Shown here: positions 1 to 11,148 of the stretch, piece by piece
Layout: each line of letters opens with the position of its first letter
Position numbering within the stretch: the first letter of the stretch is position 1
Assembly: GCF_043290135.1 (NCBI RefSeq)
Contig: NC_134710.1
Span: 251,584,092-251,648,091, forward strand
Reading direction: 5' to 3'
Source: Rhipicephalus microplus
Taxonomy: Eukaryota > Arthropoda > Arachnida > Ixodida > Ixodidae
DNA length: 64,000 bases
Translations under genes and position numbers: made by a program
Notes under the pieces: generated by a model
Told to the model about the DNA's origin: nothing
What the model saw: only the letters and a program-made list of their open reading frames with translations
Database searches by the model: none

Positions 1-79
1 CCGTAGTTTCCTTTTATATACTATATATATTTCGAGATTTCGCATTTTTGTGGACAGGGCTGTGTCGACCAGACACCTA

Positions 80-152
80 TTATTCACTGTATTCTCCTGT
101 ATTCACTGTATTCTCCTCTATTCACTGTACTCTCTCCTATTATTCACTGTAA
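80..152. repeat. degenerate 19-bp minisatellite
   Basis: Three to four head-to-tail units resembling tattcactgtattctcct are visible, the first two almost identical and the later ones drifting to about 21 bp. This is a simple tandem repeat with no coding role evident. Confidence 0.7.
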
Positions 153-185
153 CATCTTGCTCGACCACAGTCCCTTAGTGTTTAC

Positions 186-506
186 ATGGAGCTGCGGAAC
201 CAAGCAATAGGATCATCTTTCTTTGCCACCGCTAATGTATTATATGCAAAAGATATTTTTGAACACTATATGGGAAGTTTCAGTAATTTCTCTATTTACA
301 TAACAAATTTCTGTCATATGCACACGACAATATCCCGTTGTGTCCTTCTTACACGAGCATTTACTTTAATGGATACTGAAGGCACGCTGTGTATGCGCGT
401 CAACAAAACTATATTGCCAGGCGCTGATGTGGCTGCGGCAACAATTTCTGTTAATGGCTTGCTCGCAACCCTTTCAGCGACATATTCAATGGACCATAGC
501 TTGTGA
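186..506 (+). CDS. unrecognised 106-aa open reading frame
   Basis: I do not recognise this ORF. It opens with MELRNQAIGSSFF and has a mildly hydrophobic, alanine/serine-rich C-terminal third. I see no signal peptide, conserved Cys pattern or known motif. A possible polyadenylation signal AATAAA lies at 529-534, about 23 bases after the stop, which is the only sign that it could end a transcript. An 86-90 aa ORF overlaps it on the other strand, so the open frame may be chance. There is no splice or codon evidence to decide. Confidence 0.17.
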   Translation: MELRNQAIGSSFFATANVLYAKDIFEHYMGSFSNFSIYITNFCHMHTTISRCVLLTRAFTLMDTEGTLCMRVNKTILPGADVAAATISVNGLLATLSATYSMDHSL

Positions 507-3500
507 CATGACACGTTGTCCCCAAGTAAATAAACGATTTCCTTTCTTTGTGATGTAGCGCTCGTTTTGCTTTCGTGCATCTCCACTTGTTTTGTGTCGC
601 CTCGAGTGAAAGCCTGTCATCGCGAGTGGCACCTTTGCACTCTTTCTCTGTTAGCGTCTCTATTGTAGATCTTTTTTTTTCTTTCCACTTGATTGCGTTT
701 GGATTATTCATCGCTTTGTCATAGCGAAAAAAAAATGAACTTCTGACAGCTGCTTTATTCGTGATTCGCTCGCCTGTTGCAGCCTTTGTGTACCGAGCAT
801 TATCTAATCGACCTAGTGCGTTCTCCCCGTTTGTTACCGTTGTTCAGTGTCTGTAAAATAATTGACGGGCCCTCTGCGGCGCTGTCAAGTGATACGGGTG
901 GTCAAGTTTGTTTCGAAGCATTCCGCAATATCCGGGCGAAAGGCGTCAACTAGAGAGCTGCGGACAGCAGAACTTGTTACTTCTGGTGTGTCGCAAAGTG
1001 CCGTATAAAGGGTTTAGTGAAAAAGAAAAAAAGAACGCGCTACCAATCAACATGATGAACAAAAAGTAATGCAACGTTTCCCAACGTTATCTATCGATTA
1101 GGATAAAATGTTGCCACTGCCGTTTCGAAAAATGAAAGTAACGTACGTCTTTAGTTAAACATTTTGGGTAGTCTGTCATCACTGCAGGAATCCAAAAGTA
1201 TAACATTCGGGACCAGAAGGGTCACAATGGTAACTTATTTGAGAATGTATGTTACAAAAATGTCACATTTTATATGCGTATTCTGTCTCAAAAAATGATG
1301 AAATCCTATGGTTAGAGCACAGCTCTGTTTACGCGAGAAGAAAAAAAGCCAGTGAAGAAGGGAAATACAGACCACAGGAGGAGCACTAGACTTCAAACTT
1401 TTGTTTAGTGTGTGACCCTACAGCTCATTACATAGCTCAACGTGTTGTAGACGTGTATCACGCACATGATAAAAACCGTAAGCGTGTGGTGCAGCACACG
1501 TTACCAGAAAATGTATAATCTCATCATGCACTAACTCACCCAATCTACAGTACTTCTCTCAAACAACATCTTTTTACAGTTAATACTGAATCAACCAGAC
1601 AATTTTTCAGAAATATGCATTATTTTAGTAATATTTGTTGGTGGCTTTATGTGGCTGTCTTTAGAGTTATATTTGATTATACTTCTACTTCTGTGGCAGA
1701 TAGTGAAGCTGTTTTAACGGCGTGAAATAAAGCACAAAACAAAACTATCATCTAAGAGTTGAGCTCTGAGGCTGAGAACTAGACAGTTTGCGTTGTCTGT
1801 TATTTTTTCTGTTAAGTCCAGGTATATGCGTCTTACTTTCTTCCACGCCGAAATTGCTAACCAAGTGTTGATGAACTATTGACAAACTTATGGTACGTAA
1901 TCCTTTAAAAATAGTGATCTTACAAAATGCTCAGAGTGCTTCTACTAGCGAAACAAGGTTGCAAATCTTGCAAGAATAAATAAGTGCTTAGGTGACATTG
2001 TTGCAAAAATGTTAGCGCAGGCAAACTTCCTATAAATTTTGAGCGCCATGATTATTGCAAAACTCGCGAGTACTTATATGAAGGTGTTCATGGCCAGCCT
2101 CGGCTGCCCAAGAATCGAATAACCGCAAATGCAGCCTCATTTAAACAGAACTGAAGTCTTTTGTAAAAACAATGTTCACGGGCAGTGCTGCAGCATTGTG
2201 CGCATGATATATTTATATACCTACCACTTGGTGTTGAATTTGAGCAGGAGTGGTATTTCAAAACTGTCAGTACATATCATACTTTGCTTTTAACTAAACA
2301 CGTCCCTACCAATGCCGAATAATTTATCGACAGACCCACTTGATCGTACTCTTGAATTTATAGGATCGGGTGCCTAACACGTGGCGAACTTTCCATTCAG
2401 GGTAATGTATGCAGTAACGCTATCATTAACGTTACCGAAAAATGGCAACCCAAATACTCTACCGCTAGCAGTTTGGATTGGAGTATGTTATTCAGTTACT
2501 AAATAAAAATTGATGTGTTATGGATGGCGACAGGTCATTACTCGTAACGCCTTACCACCAACATCCTCGTCTTTGAGAACTTACAACCGATCATCCGTCG
2601 TACGAGCATGAACGAAAATGATTGGGAAGACGATGAAACTAACTTTATTCAGGGCTGAATGCTATCTGTAATTGCGGAATAGCAATAATAAAATAAGTTG
2701 AGAATAGGTGTTAACCGTGCAAGGGGGCACAGGACAAATGTATGCGTCAAACACATAGTAGGAGCAGTTCACTTTGAAAAAATCACGTGTGTGCAAGCTT
2801 TGATTATTAGCGAATCAGGTCCATGACCCTTGAAAATGTCAACCTTTAGGTATAGGCACAATAAGACAGACACACTTAGAGAAATCCTTTCGGCGCTGCA
2901 GTACCATAATATTTTTGATCCCTTGTGTTTTCTCTGTAATTATTGTAAACATACCATGCCAAGAACTGCACAGTAAACCAACGGTGCAGTGGTTTTAATG
3001 CATTTCGCAGGAGGGGAGTTGTGCGAGCGTGGAAATGTTACCATTTTTAATGCGTATGTATTATCTGTATGCAAGTTAGGTGCTTCAATAACTGAACTAA
3101 AGCAATATATTTTTTAAAAAACTTTGTCTACGATGTAAGCATTCGAATAAATTATTTCAGTTTATTTTAACTCGGCACATTTTGGTATTAAAAAAGACTG
3201 CTGATCAATGGTGAAAAGTTCTCTCGATCAATCAGTTTCTTGAATTCGGCCCCTGGTCACTCGGTGAGCTGATTGTCACGTTGAAGCCATTTCTCCAATT
3301 TGTGCTTGCCTCTCAAATAAAGTTTGTCTGGTTAGACAAAGCAAGAAAATAACAAAGAAGTAAACTTGAACTTCGCACCGCTAACTTCCGAAAAATTCGA
3401 TAACATATATACTTGGATCGATACTTTTGAACTGCCATAGACGTGCGCTTCAGTGCACGTTCGGAGTTATCTATGTGATGATCCTGTGCACTTCGCACCT

Positions 3501-3630
3501 CGTACATGCTGATTGTGTGCACCGTTCAATCGCACTTCTATGCGCTCGACACATACAAAATTTTGTTTATTTCTAATCTAAGGTTGGAGAATATTGCTTT
3601 CATATAAAAAGATGCTAGTCAATTTTTCTG

Positions 3631-3696
3631 TTCGGCACTCTGCTTTCCAACTCAGTAACTGAGTGCTCCAACCACTAGGTTACAATAGCACACCAT
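3631..3696 (-). repeat. tRNA-like SINE head fragment
   Basis: Read on the minus strand, this has a box-A-like stretch (aacctagtggttggagcac) followed by an anticodon-arm-like hairpin with cactcag and ctgag. No clear B box follows. It is probably a decayed head of a tRNA-derived SINE. Confidence 0.3.
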
Positions 3697-3771
3697 TTCT
3701 TTGAAGGACGCATTTGCAAGCACCTGGTGCTTGTATAGCGAGTCAAGTTCCTGCATTCTACCCCATTGCAT

Positions 3772-3904
3772 TGATAGATAGATCTATTGATATGTAAGAT
3801 TTCACGTTCCAAAACCATCATGTGATTACGAGAGACGCCGTATTGGAGGGCTCCGGAAACTTCAACCATCTGAAGTTCTTTAACGAGCACTAAAGTTTGA
3901 GCAC
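3772..3904 (-). mobile_element. Ruka-type SINE, tail half (interrupted)
   Basis: This matches the 3' half of the tick tRNA-derived SINE on the minus strand. It carries the tgatagatagat tail, the cacgttccaaaaccatcatg block and the gagagacgccgta...gagggctccggaaac block. The element then stops at gagcac and continues at 4262 after a 357-bp insertion. The copy is well diverged from the others, so it is an old insertion. Confidence 0.85.
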
Positions 3905-4261
3905 TGTCACACAATTAGGGTGAGGCCCCGCCGATCTGACATCGACGTGCGGCAGACTCGCAGGCTTCCACTTTACGTTGCGGCCTGCGACACCTGAAAG
4001 GCCTCATACCTTCGCCCTTGTTTTAATTAAATGCTTGTTTGTGTGTTAATCAAATGTCCGTGCCCGCTCTATGTGTACGTCGGTCAGGCTCACACATCAC
4101 CACACCAGCAACCCCACACGGGTCGAACGACCTGCAAATAAATTTGAAATGTGCCACTTCGAGGCCTTTCAGGGGTCGCAGGCCGAAGCGCAAAGTGGAA
4201 GCCTGCGAGTCTGCCGCACGTCGATGTTAGATCGGTGGGGCCTCAGACGAAGTGTGTAACA
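3905..4261. mobile_element. 357-bp DNA element with 101-bp TIRs and AGCAC duplication
   Basis: The sequence starts TGTCACACAATTAGGGTGAGG and ends with the inverted counterpart ...gaagtgtgtaaca. The two arms (3905-4005 and 4161-4261) are clearly inverted repeats of each other. The insert is flanked by AGCAC at 3900-3904 and 4262-4266. Removing insert plus one AGCAC rejoins the two halves of the SINE. No transposase is encoded, so this looks like a non-autonomous DNA transposon. A relative lacking the left arm lies at 49391-49644. I cannot name the superfamily. Confidence 0.75.
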
Positions 4262-4375
4262 AGCACACATGCTTGCAGCATTTTCGCCTCTATCAAAAAC
4301 GCAGCCGTCGCAGCCCGTGTTCAATCCATCGACATGCCGGTTAGCAGCCGAGTGCCTTAACCACTAGAACACCGC
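4262..4375 (-). mobile_element. Ruka-type SINE, head half
   Basis: This is the continuation of the SINE begun at 3772. It has attttcgcctctatcaaaaa, then cagccgtcgcagcc, then the B-box and A-box half ending accactagaacaccgcgg on the plus strand. The usual terminal gcggcggggc is replaced by a long G run. Confidence 0.85.
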
Positions 4376-4401
4376 GGGGGGGGGGGGGGGGCGGGGGGGG
4401 G
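4376..4401 (+). repeat. poly-G tract
   Basis: The run is 26 bases of G broken by a single C. It could form a G-quadruplex and sits exactly where the SINE normally ends in a short G-rich block. Confidence 0.8.
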
Positions 4402-4559
4402 TTGTGGTACAAATCACATCAATTACTTCGTTCTTCTGAGTTCTTCTGTGAAAAATAAATAGAGAAATGAATGTTTACCTTCACGAAAAAATAATGATAT
4501 GAAAATAAAAAAAATCAAGAAGACAACTCGTAAGTGACAAGTTTGCAGACAGCTTTTTG

Positions 4560-5215
4560 CTTTTCACAAAAAAGTAACAGCTTTGCCGCAAAGGCGAAGC
4601 AATGTATGCGATAGCAACAAATTGGAAGGTCACGCGCAGATTGGCAAGCAGATAGAAACGTGCACCGCGTTTCTCACGCACAAAGAAGGCACGAAACGTA
4701 CTCACAGGTACAGATTAACGCGAATAAGCGTCTCAGTTGCTACTTCGCTGTGTCTGAAAAGCACGCCTTTTTCGCAAATGGAGGCTGTGTACAACAATTG
4801 CAGTGAACTTTGTGCGCCCGGTAACTACAACAGAATCGTTCCGACGAAACTCAAAGGCTAGCCAAGACGTACAATTCCCTACACTGCAAGATAATGGCAC
4901 GTGATCCAGCATACAGCTCCTTATTTTCTACGCGGGTCAAAGTACGCGTGAAAGATGAGAGCCACCAGGCGCTCACTGCGCTATCTTGCTGATAATGCTG
5001 AAAACATGATAGTTCCCCTGAGACGCCCGCCAACAGCGGTAAGTGGTAGATATGAATAGCTTGCCGTTTGAACGTTGAAATAGGTACCTCTCGGTTGACT
5101 AGTAATAAAGAAAAAAAACCTCTCGATGGCTTAGTGGTTAACGTCTCGCATTCACGACGCGGAGGTCCCACGTTTGATTCCGTGCGCTGGAGTCTTTTTT
5201 TTTTCTTTCTTGTCT
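4560..5215 (+). repeat. 650-bp dispersed repeat B, copy 1, with tRNA-like end
   Basis: About 650 bp match, in opposite orientation, the segment 48548-49190. Shared blocks include tggaaggtcacgcgcagat, gtactcacaggtacagat, gtgcgcccggtaactacaac and tagccaagacgtac. At 5119-5194 it ends in a tRNA-like unit: box-A-like tggcttagtggttaacg and box-B-like gtttgattcc, followed by a T run. No protein is evident. I do not know the family. It could be a long SINE-like or non-autonomous element with pol III signals. Confidence 0.75.
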
Positions 5216-5552
5216 TTTCGTATATATAAATACGTATACATATACGATGCATAACATCGACGCGGACAGCGGTAGTGAAATCCAGTAGAGAGTGTCCATG
5301 TAATTGCTATCGGTATAAAACGTTCACAAACACACAGCCATGAACAAAGTGTGTATATATTATAGCGCAAGCCATTTTTCTAGGTTGATTAGCAGTCAGG
5401 ATATAGTCGTCTTGCCAAGAAGCCATTTTTTTTCTTGGTGTTGTGGCTGACGCAGTTTGCTGGATATTATTACATGGTGCCCCTAGAGGAAAGCTTTATG
5501 CAAAAACTTTTTTGGTGTTGCAGAAAAAGACACTAGCTGATGTGCAAACTAA
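5216..5552. other. AT-rich spacer
   Basis: I see nothing recognisable between repeat B and the next SINE. Confidence 0.4.
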
Positions 5553-5793
5553 GGCTTCGATATGCGCGGTTTGCCGTCTCAAAGCCGCCATATGATTATG
5601 AGAGAATTCGTAGCGGACAGCTCCGGAAATTTCGACCCCCTGTGGTTCTTTTACGTACACCCAAATCTGAGCGCACGGGCCTACAGCATTTCAGCCTAAA
5701 TCGAAAATATTGCGCGCCGCTGCCGGGATTCGATCCCGTGACCTGCGGGCCAGCAGCCGCGTACCTTAGCCACTAGACCACCGGGGCGGGGCA
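5553..5793 (-). mobile_element. Ruka-type SINE, near full length
   Basis: Blocks in order on the plus strand are: a degenerate tail (cgatatgcgcggtttgcc), the ccgccatatgattatgagag block, gctccggaaatttcgacc, caaatctgagcgcacgggcc, then the tRNA-like head. The head has B box ccgggattcgatcccg and A box ctagaccacc at its end. It is diverged. The right flank attctaccccattgca also occurs directly left of the SINE at 3772. Confidence 0.9.
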
Positions 5794-5878
5794 ATTCTAC
5801 CCCATTGCATCACTCTGGGATATTTTGTTAGGCTGTTTTGCCTTCACGATTGGCGCATGTTTTGTGTTAGCTACTCAC

Positions 5879-5985
5879 CCGCCCTGGTAGCTTTGCGGCT
5901 ATGGCTAAGCACGAGGGCTTGGTTTTGATGCCCTGCCACGGTGTTCGCATTTTGACGGGAGTGAAAAGCACAAACGCCAACGTAA
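5879..5985 (+). mobile_element. tRNA-derived SINE head, second family
   Basis: A box-A-like segment (tagctttgcggctatggct) is followed about 30 bases later by a degenerate box B (ttggttttgatgccc), and then by a short body with no Ruka similarity. It looks like the head of another tRNA-derived SINE common in ticks. Confidence 0.45.
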
Positions 5986-7616
5986 AGACGTCAAGGTCCC
6001 GCTATTCAACAATAGGCGGAAAAAACTAAACCAGGATTCTCCACTACAGCGCTACTCATAACCATATCATGGTTTTCGCATGCCGCAAAACTAAGAATAT
6101 AATAACTTCTCATGTAGGTACAAAAGGGCTGAAGTTCATTTTTATAGACATTACAATAAATATTTTGATCTTATACGCTCTATTTTGAAACATTGCGAGC
6201 ACTCATCACGTGTCATCGTAATACAGAACCCCAGTTTAATAATACACAACTTCCAGGATCACTTCATGCATGTTTCCTTTAGTCGTGTATGAACAGTGTG
6301 AACCAAGATGACATATATATTGTTATCCCACTAAACAAAAGACTTGGAGCTATCACAGGTGACTACAGTAAAATTTGATTCCAAATTTGTCTCGATGTTA
6401 TCACAAAGTAAGTCCTGTCTATCTACGAGTGAATTCATAGGCTTTCAGAGAAAGTTCACTTGCACACTCAACAGTCGCATTTATTCGTGTTTTTGTCCTT
6501 TCGTTTAGGGCTGGCGCCAACTTAGCTGTGCACTCTGAGCCGACACATTCATTCTGTGAGGGACTATGGTATTGTGCACGGAAGAGACATCGGACAGGCA
6601 AACAACGAACGGACGAATGGCAAATACTACCCATCTAAGCTAGAGATTCTGGAGAGTACTCCCCGGTAATCGATCGCACCCCAGCTGTTCCGTAAACATC
6701 AAAGAGGCACGCACACAGTGAAGAATAACATGAACATACTATGGTTTATACGGGAAGGAGGCAATGTATGACCAATGCTTTCCCGTAGTTTTTCATGTTT
6801 GCCGCTGAAAGAATGCAGGACTCTTCCAATCTTGTCTGCATCCACTGGCAATGGCTTAGTTCTAGGAGGACACTTGACCTATTACATAGCTCAGGATGTA
6901 AAACTTCCTCATTGATCGTCTATATATAGGATCTGTTCACGCAACAATTGCGACAAATCATAATACAAGTGAGCCCACGCACATATGCTTGCACAAATGT
7001 TTTTTAACTTTAGGGAGATGTACACTGTGTGTATCGTATCATTCTTTTTGAACATCATGAACTGCCACCGAACTCACCGTGCCCTGCCAGCTGCTTTCAC
7101 GGCGAGTCATTTACCTTATTCTCTTCAACAAAATATCCCCGAACAACCATTAAATATTGATATTGGTTCTTTGTTGGAGCTTCCGCGAACGTGTCGATAT
7201 AAAAGCTCGATATTATTAGAAAGTTGCGGCTTGGCTTTAAGGTGAGTGGTAAGGCTTTTCGAGATTCGTAGAAAATCCATGCGCAGATTTTCATGCTTTT
7301 GTAAACAACAGCACGTTTTTGCATGATGTGTACTTGAGCAACGATTCCAAAGATGCGTCTCTCGTTTATTAAGATTGTTTAGAATTAAGTTAGATTAGTT
7401 TGAAAGTGTTTCCAGTTTCCGAGTTTAAATCACGTCCTGGGAGAGCAAAAAGTCAAATGTTGCACGCGAGTGCGCACAGCTCCTTGAGGCATAAACTCTG
7501 CACGTCTGAGAGCGTGAGTTAGGAACCATTTGTTATAAATATATGAGAAAAAATGTGCCAGGGAAGTTAATCACTTTTTTATGAAATGCAAATACGGATT
7601 CAATAATGTCAAATTG
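5986..7616. other. region without recognised features
   Basis: Several ORFs of 60-90 codons occur here but overlap on both strands and show no motifs. I see no recognisable gene or repeat. Confidence 0.4.
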
Positions 7617-8312
7617 GAAAAAAAATGTCGTTGTATTTGCATGTTACACTGCAAATGTCAAAAGACGATAGTCTTTTGTCTGTAGAGAGTGAACAAAACG
7701 TTTATTTGATGTTCCGGGCAAGAAAATCAGTTAATGGTATGCGGGAGGCGCTGCGTTAGAGTGTCTCGAGCGTGCAGCGGAGGCGAACGAGCACATAAAG
7801 TCACGTGAGACATGAGCGCTATCTGGCAGTTATTCTGAAAAACAAGGCGCACGTTCCCTGCGCGCCCGTCTCGGAGAAGGTAAGGTGTAGAACGCAAGGC
7901 GACGGGTAGGTGCCACCACTGTGTCGTCTTAGCAAAGCGTTAGAAACACTTGCCTTTTCGTGCAACCCTTGCCTGCTCAGCGCAACGTGATAAATGCTAC
8001 GGTCTCTATAATTACTCATGTATGACTTTTCTAGTAAGAGACACGCATACGGAATATTGACTTGCTGTTATGGTGCCTCAGATATGCGCAATAATTGCTT
8101 TTTGATTGACAATTGCACAACTATGAACGCTGAATCTTGAGCAATATTGGTGGGTGCTGCGGATGGGGTCGGCTGTTTGGAGTATGTTTTATCCACTTTG
8201 GTTTTGTTTAGGGTACCGTTAAGAGCAGCCAGACAAATGTACAGCCAGACACACAGACTGACACACCAAAATTTTTGCGGCGAAGGTCCCCAAGAAAGAC
8301 TATTGTCTTCAC
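7617..8312. repeat. 700-bp dispersed repeat C, copy 1
   Basis: This matches 26338-27034 in the same orientation along its whole length. Shared blocks include gaacaaaacgtttatttgatgt, gcgctgcgttagagtg, ctcgagcgtgcagcggaggc, agacatgagcgctatctggc, ggtgtagaacgcaaggcgac, gcgcaacgtgataaa and gagcaatattggtgggtgct. Small indels in both copies break any shared frame, so I read it as non-coding or a dead element. The family is unknown to me. Confidence 0.8.
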
Positions 8313-8399
8313 AAACCCAAACCAGCAAGTGGCATCAGACTGTATTGCCAAAGCTACACTGTAGGCCATAGACGTTCTGCGTCGGTGGTTTTGTAAAGG

Positions 8400-8640
8400 C
8401 CTGACCACACGCAGCCGTTCTAGTGTGTCAGCGCGTGGAATTATGACGTTGTATGCGCGCTCTACTTATAGAGAGCCCAAGCGCACAGTTTCGCGTAGCC
8501 AAGCGCCTTCTTCCGCTATAGAAAGAGGGCGTGGCGCCGCGCCAGAAAGCCCCGTACTGACGCGCTGCAACGGGGGCGTGTGGTCAGGCCAGACGTCCAG
8601 CCCTGGAGCGACTCCTTCCTTTTGAGAGGAAATCTGCGTG
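8400..8640. other. CpG-rich segment
   Basis: By eye this stretch is much richer in CG dinucleotides than its surroundings (e.g. gggcgtggcgccgcgcc). It may be a repeat fragment or an unmethylated regulatory patch. No TATA-start-ORF arrangement is evident. Confidence 0.3.
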
Positions 8641-8924
8641 CTGACTGTAATTTCTTTTGAACAGCTGCGTTATCTGATAACGTTTTCAGGGCTTCTACGT
8701 ATGTAGGATGTCCCAACTAACTTTAGCGAAGCTATTGAAACATGTACGCTGCGCGATTGTGTGGAATAATGTTTTCTCTCGTCAGAAAAGTTTTGCCACC
8801 TGGACAGAAAGAATGAAAGAAAAAGAAAAATTTTACCTCACTTTTTGGGCTAATTTGAGCCTCTTATGACAAGGTGCTCTTATCCTGCCGAAAAGAACAG
8901 AACACTCTGAAAACAAATAAAAAT

Positions 8925-9147
8925 GTACAGCCACGGCCACGTCTGCGTAGAGCACTCAAGCAGCCGGTTTTTGCTGCGCGGGGCGAAACCTTGAGTCAGT
9001 TTCTGGCTCTGAAGTGGTCTACCAGGAGCATGAGCTGCCTAGTTGTCAGGCTGACTAAGTCGGAGCACAATATTGCCTCCATGTTTCGCCCCAGAGAGCA
9101 AAAGCCGGCTGCTCGCGTGCTCTACACAAACGTGGCCCCAGCTGCAC
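8925..9147. mobile_element. 223-bp foldback element
   Basis: The arms at 8925-8990 and 9082-9147 are inverted repeats of about 66 bp, sharing gtagagcac, gcagccgg and ggggcgaaac, around a 91-bp centre. There is no coding capacity. It looks like a miniature inverted-repeat element. No clear TSD is visible, and the arms have several mismatches. Confidence 0.65.
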
Positions 9148-9645
9148 TTGCATACTACACGAATCTAAAAACATTTTGTGATTGCTCTCACATGGCCAGC
9201 AAGACTGGCAAATATTTGTAGCTTTGTTTAATATAAACAACATCAATAACAACAGAAAAAAAACGTCCAACAAGAAACAGTGTGTGAAATACTCGTGTGA
9301 TCTCAAAAACCAAGTTCGCCCTATGCAAGCCAACCTTATCAGATGTCATTGCAGAGTGTGGAAACTTAATTTATGTATGTGTATTAACGCAAGGACACAA
9401 GTATTTGGAGCGGTCATCATATTTAAATGTGCCCTGCCCAAAACTGTTTTCAGAGACAATAATACCAACAGATTTCATTTCTTAATACAGACCCACTTCC
9501 TTCTATATATTTTTTAGCACTGCTGGTGTCGGGACGAGCTATCACGTATAACTTTTTGCATATTGAGAACGACGTAAACATTACGCAGGACAGAGATACA
9601 GAGATCAGCAACTGGTTGTAGGCTTTACCATGCACGCTGCTCTAA
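9148..9645. other. AT-rich spacer
   Basis: I see no recognised gene or repeat here. The right edge is the (AAAT)n tail of the LINE that begins at 9646. Confidence 0.4.
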
Positions 9646-10984
9646 TATTTATTTATTTATTTATTTTAATACTGCCAACTTGCTTTACAAGCCATAGGCA
9701 GGAGTGGATTGTACACAAAAGAAAATGATGAACAATCTGTGAGAACGGTTCCAAACAAATCTGTGGAATAAAACTAAAAACAGTGTTGAACAATCTTTTC
9801 AGTATGTGAAACAAGAAACAACAGGTTCCAGTAAAACACACACGATAATACAGTTGAAAATACTGGTAAGAAAATACATGGACCACAGGGTGAAAAAATG
9901 TTTCAGTTTAGGACAAATAAAATAACTACAAGGGGAAAAAAAAGAGAAGAATGTGCAAAAGAGCGCATGTTCACGCAGTAGTCTGCTCGACAACGATAAG
10001 AAGGGTGTAATGATTTTGTTTCAATGTCGCACGCCATCTGGAAAGCGACAGACGCCACAGGAAACATCTCGGTCATAGATGAGCGAGAGCGTGCATAAAC
10101 GACGATATGGTTGGGCTCTGTAATACATTTTCAGGCAATGCGTTCCATTCATGGATTGTACGAGGGAAGAACGATTTTTTGAACATGTTGGTTCGGCACG
10201 AGTATTCGATTAGTTTGAACGAATGAGATGAACGGGTTGGGCGCCTACTACACGGTTTAATATACAATTCCCTATCTATTTTGACATGTTGTCGATAAAT
10301 CAGGTATAACATCTTGAGCCTGTCTCGATAGCGTCGTACCTCTAGAGTTTCGAGGTTCGCGTCCTGTAAAAGAGCACTGACGGATGTATGACGACGGTAA
10401 GAATTAAAGATAAATCTGACTGCTTTCCGCTGTATGTTTTCGATTTCGCTTACGTTTGATTGGGTGTAAGGGCCCCAGACAGGAGTAGCGTATTCTAGTA
10501 ATGGTCTTATGAATGTCTTGTAGGCCAACAATTTTATATTGCTCGTAGATTTAGCCAAGGTTCTTCTCAGGTATCCAAGTTTCTTCATGGCCTTATTTTT
10601 AATGTGAGCTACATGGTTACTCCACCTAAGGTCCGACGTGATCACTAAACCGAGGTATTTATATTGCGTGACAGACGATAAGTTATGGCCATTAATGCTG
10701 TACACAAAAGGTAATGACTTCTGTTTGCGTGTTATGGTCATCGATACTGTTTTTCTGAGGTTAATGCTCATTTGCCATTCTAAGCACCAAGTAGCTATAA
10801 CTGATAACGATGAATTTAGGATAGCCTGATCTGCCTCGCTGTGGATTTCATTGTAGAGTATGCAGTCGTCTGCAAACAACCGAATTTTAACTGGTATGTG
10901 TTGCACTATGTCATTAATGAACAGTAGAAAAAACAGGGGACCCAAGACTGATCCCTGTGGTATTCCAGACCGCACATCAGATGA
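9646..10984 (-). mobile_element. 5'-truncated non-LTR retrotransposon (CR1/Jockey/I group)
   Basis: The 3' end on the minus strand is a (TAAA)n-type tail at 9646-9668, preceded by about 400 bp of 3' UTR and the 3' part of a reverse-transcriptase ORF. The 5' part, including the endonuclease and RT fingers, is missing. The break lies at or just beyond the RT motif SGIPQGSVLGP, next to a palindrome and a (TA)n tract. Truncation at the 5' end is typical of LINE insertion. The exact clade needs a phylogeny. Confidence 0.85.
10073..10984 (-). pseudogene. reverse transcriptase, C-terminal half
   Basis: About 300 codons are open from the break at 10984 down to a stop at 10073. Motifs in order are GIPQGSVLGPLFFLLFINDI, then the catalytic FADD box (codons at 10865-10876), then MSINLRKTVSMTI, YKYLGLVITSDLRWSNH, the thumb/connection region with LLEYATPVWGPY, and a C-terminal region ending in FFPRTIHEWNALPENV. 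This is the usual order for CR1/Jockey/I-type LINE polymerases. The FADD catalytic pair is intact and there is no frameshift, so the copy is fairly young. The N-terminal half is absent. The ORF continues on paper through the palindrome and (TA)n tract, giving a Tyr-Ile repeat that is not protein. Confidence 0.85.
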
Positions 10985-11057
10985 GTCCGACTTTGCGTCG
11001 TCGACAACGACGCAAAGTCGTTGTCGACGACGCAAAGTCGGACTCATCTGATGTGCG
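10971..11057. repeat. perfect 40-bp inverted repeat, 7-base loop
   Basis: The arm 10971-11010 (cgcacatcagatgagtccga and onward) is the exact reverse complement of 11018-11057, with loop CGCAAAG at 11011-11017. The left arm is also coding sequence of the LINE, so the right arm is an inverted duplicate of LINE sequence. This could be a template-switch or foldback scar. Confidence 0.9.
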
Positions 11058-11148
11058 CATCTGATGTGCGCATCTGATGTGCGCATGATGGACTCATCTG
11101 ATCGACGCAAAGTCGGACGACGCAAAGTCGTGGCGACGACGCAAAGAC

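Larger units (their letters stand above)
1..3630. other. AT-rich region without recognised genes
   Basis: Apart from the minisatellite and the ORF near the left end, I see no coding, RNA or intact repeat features. Around 1334-1400 there is a degenerate stretch (acgcgagaagaaaaaaagcc, then gaccacaggaggagc) that resembles one arm of the miniature hairpin family seen at 22.75 and 55.5 kb. Confidence 0.5.

Noticed and set aside
8706..8770. Possible TIR end (gtaggatgtcccaactaactttagc) related to the 31107 element
   Set aside because: The start resembles cagggtgtccca-type ends, but no inverted partner was found nearby.
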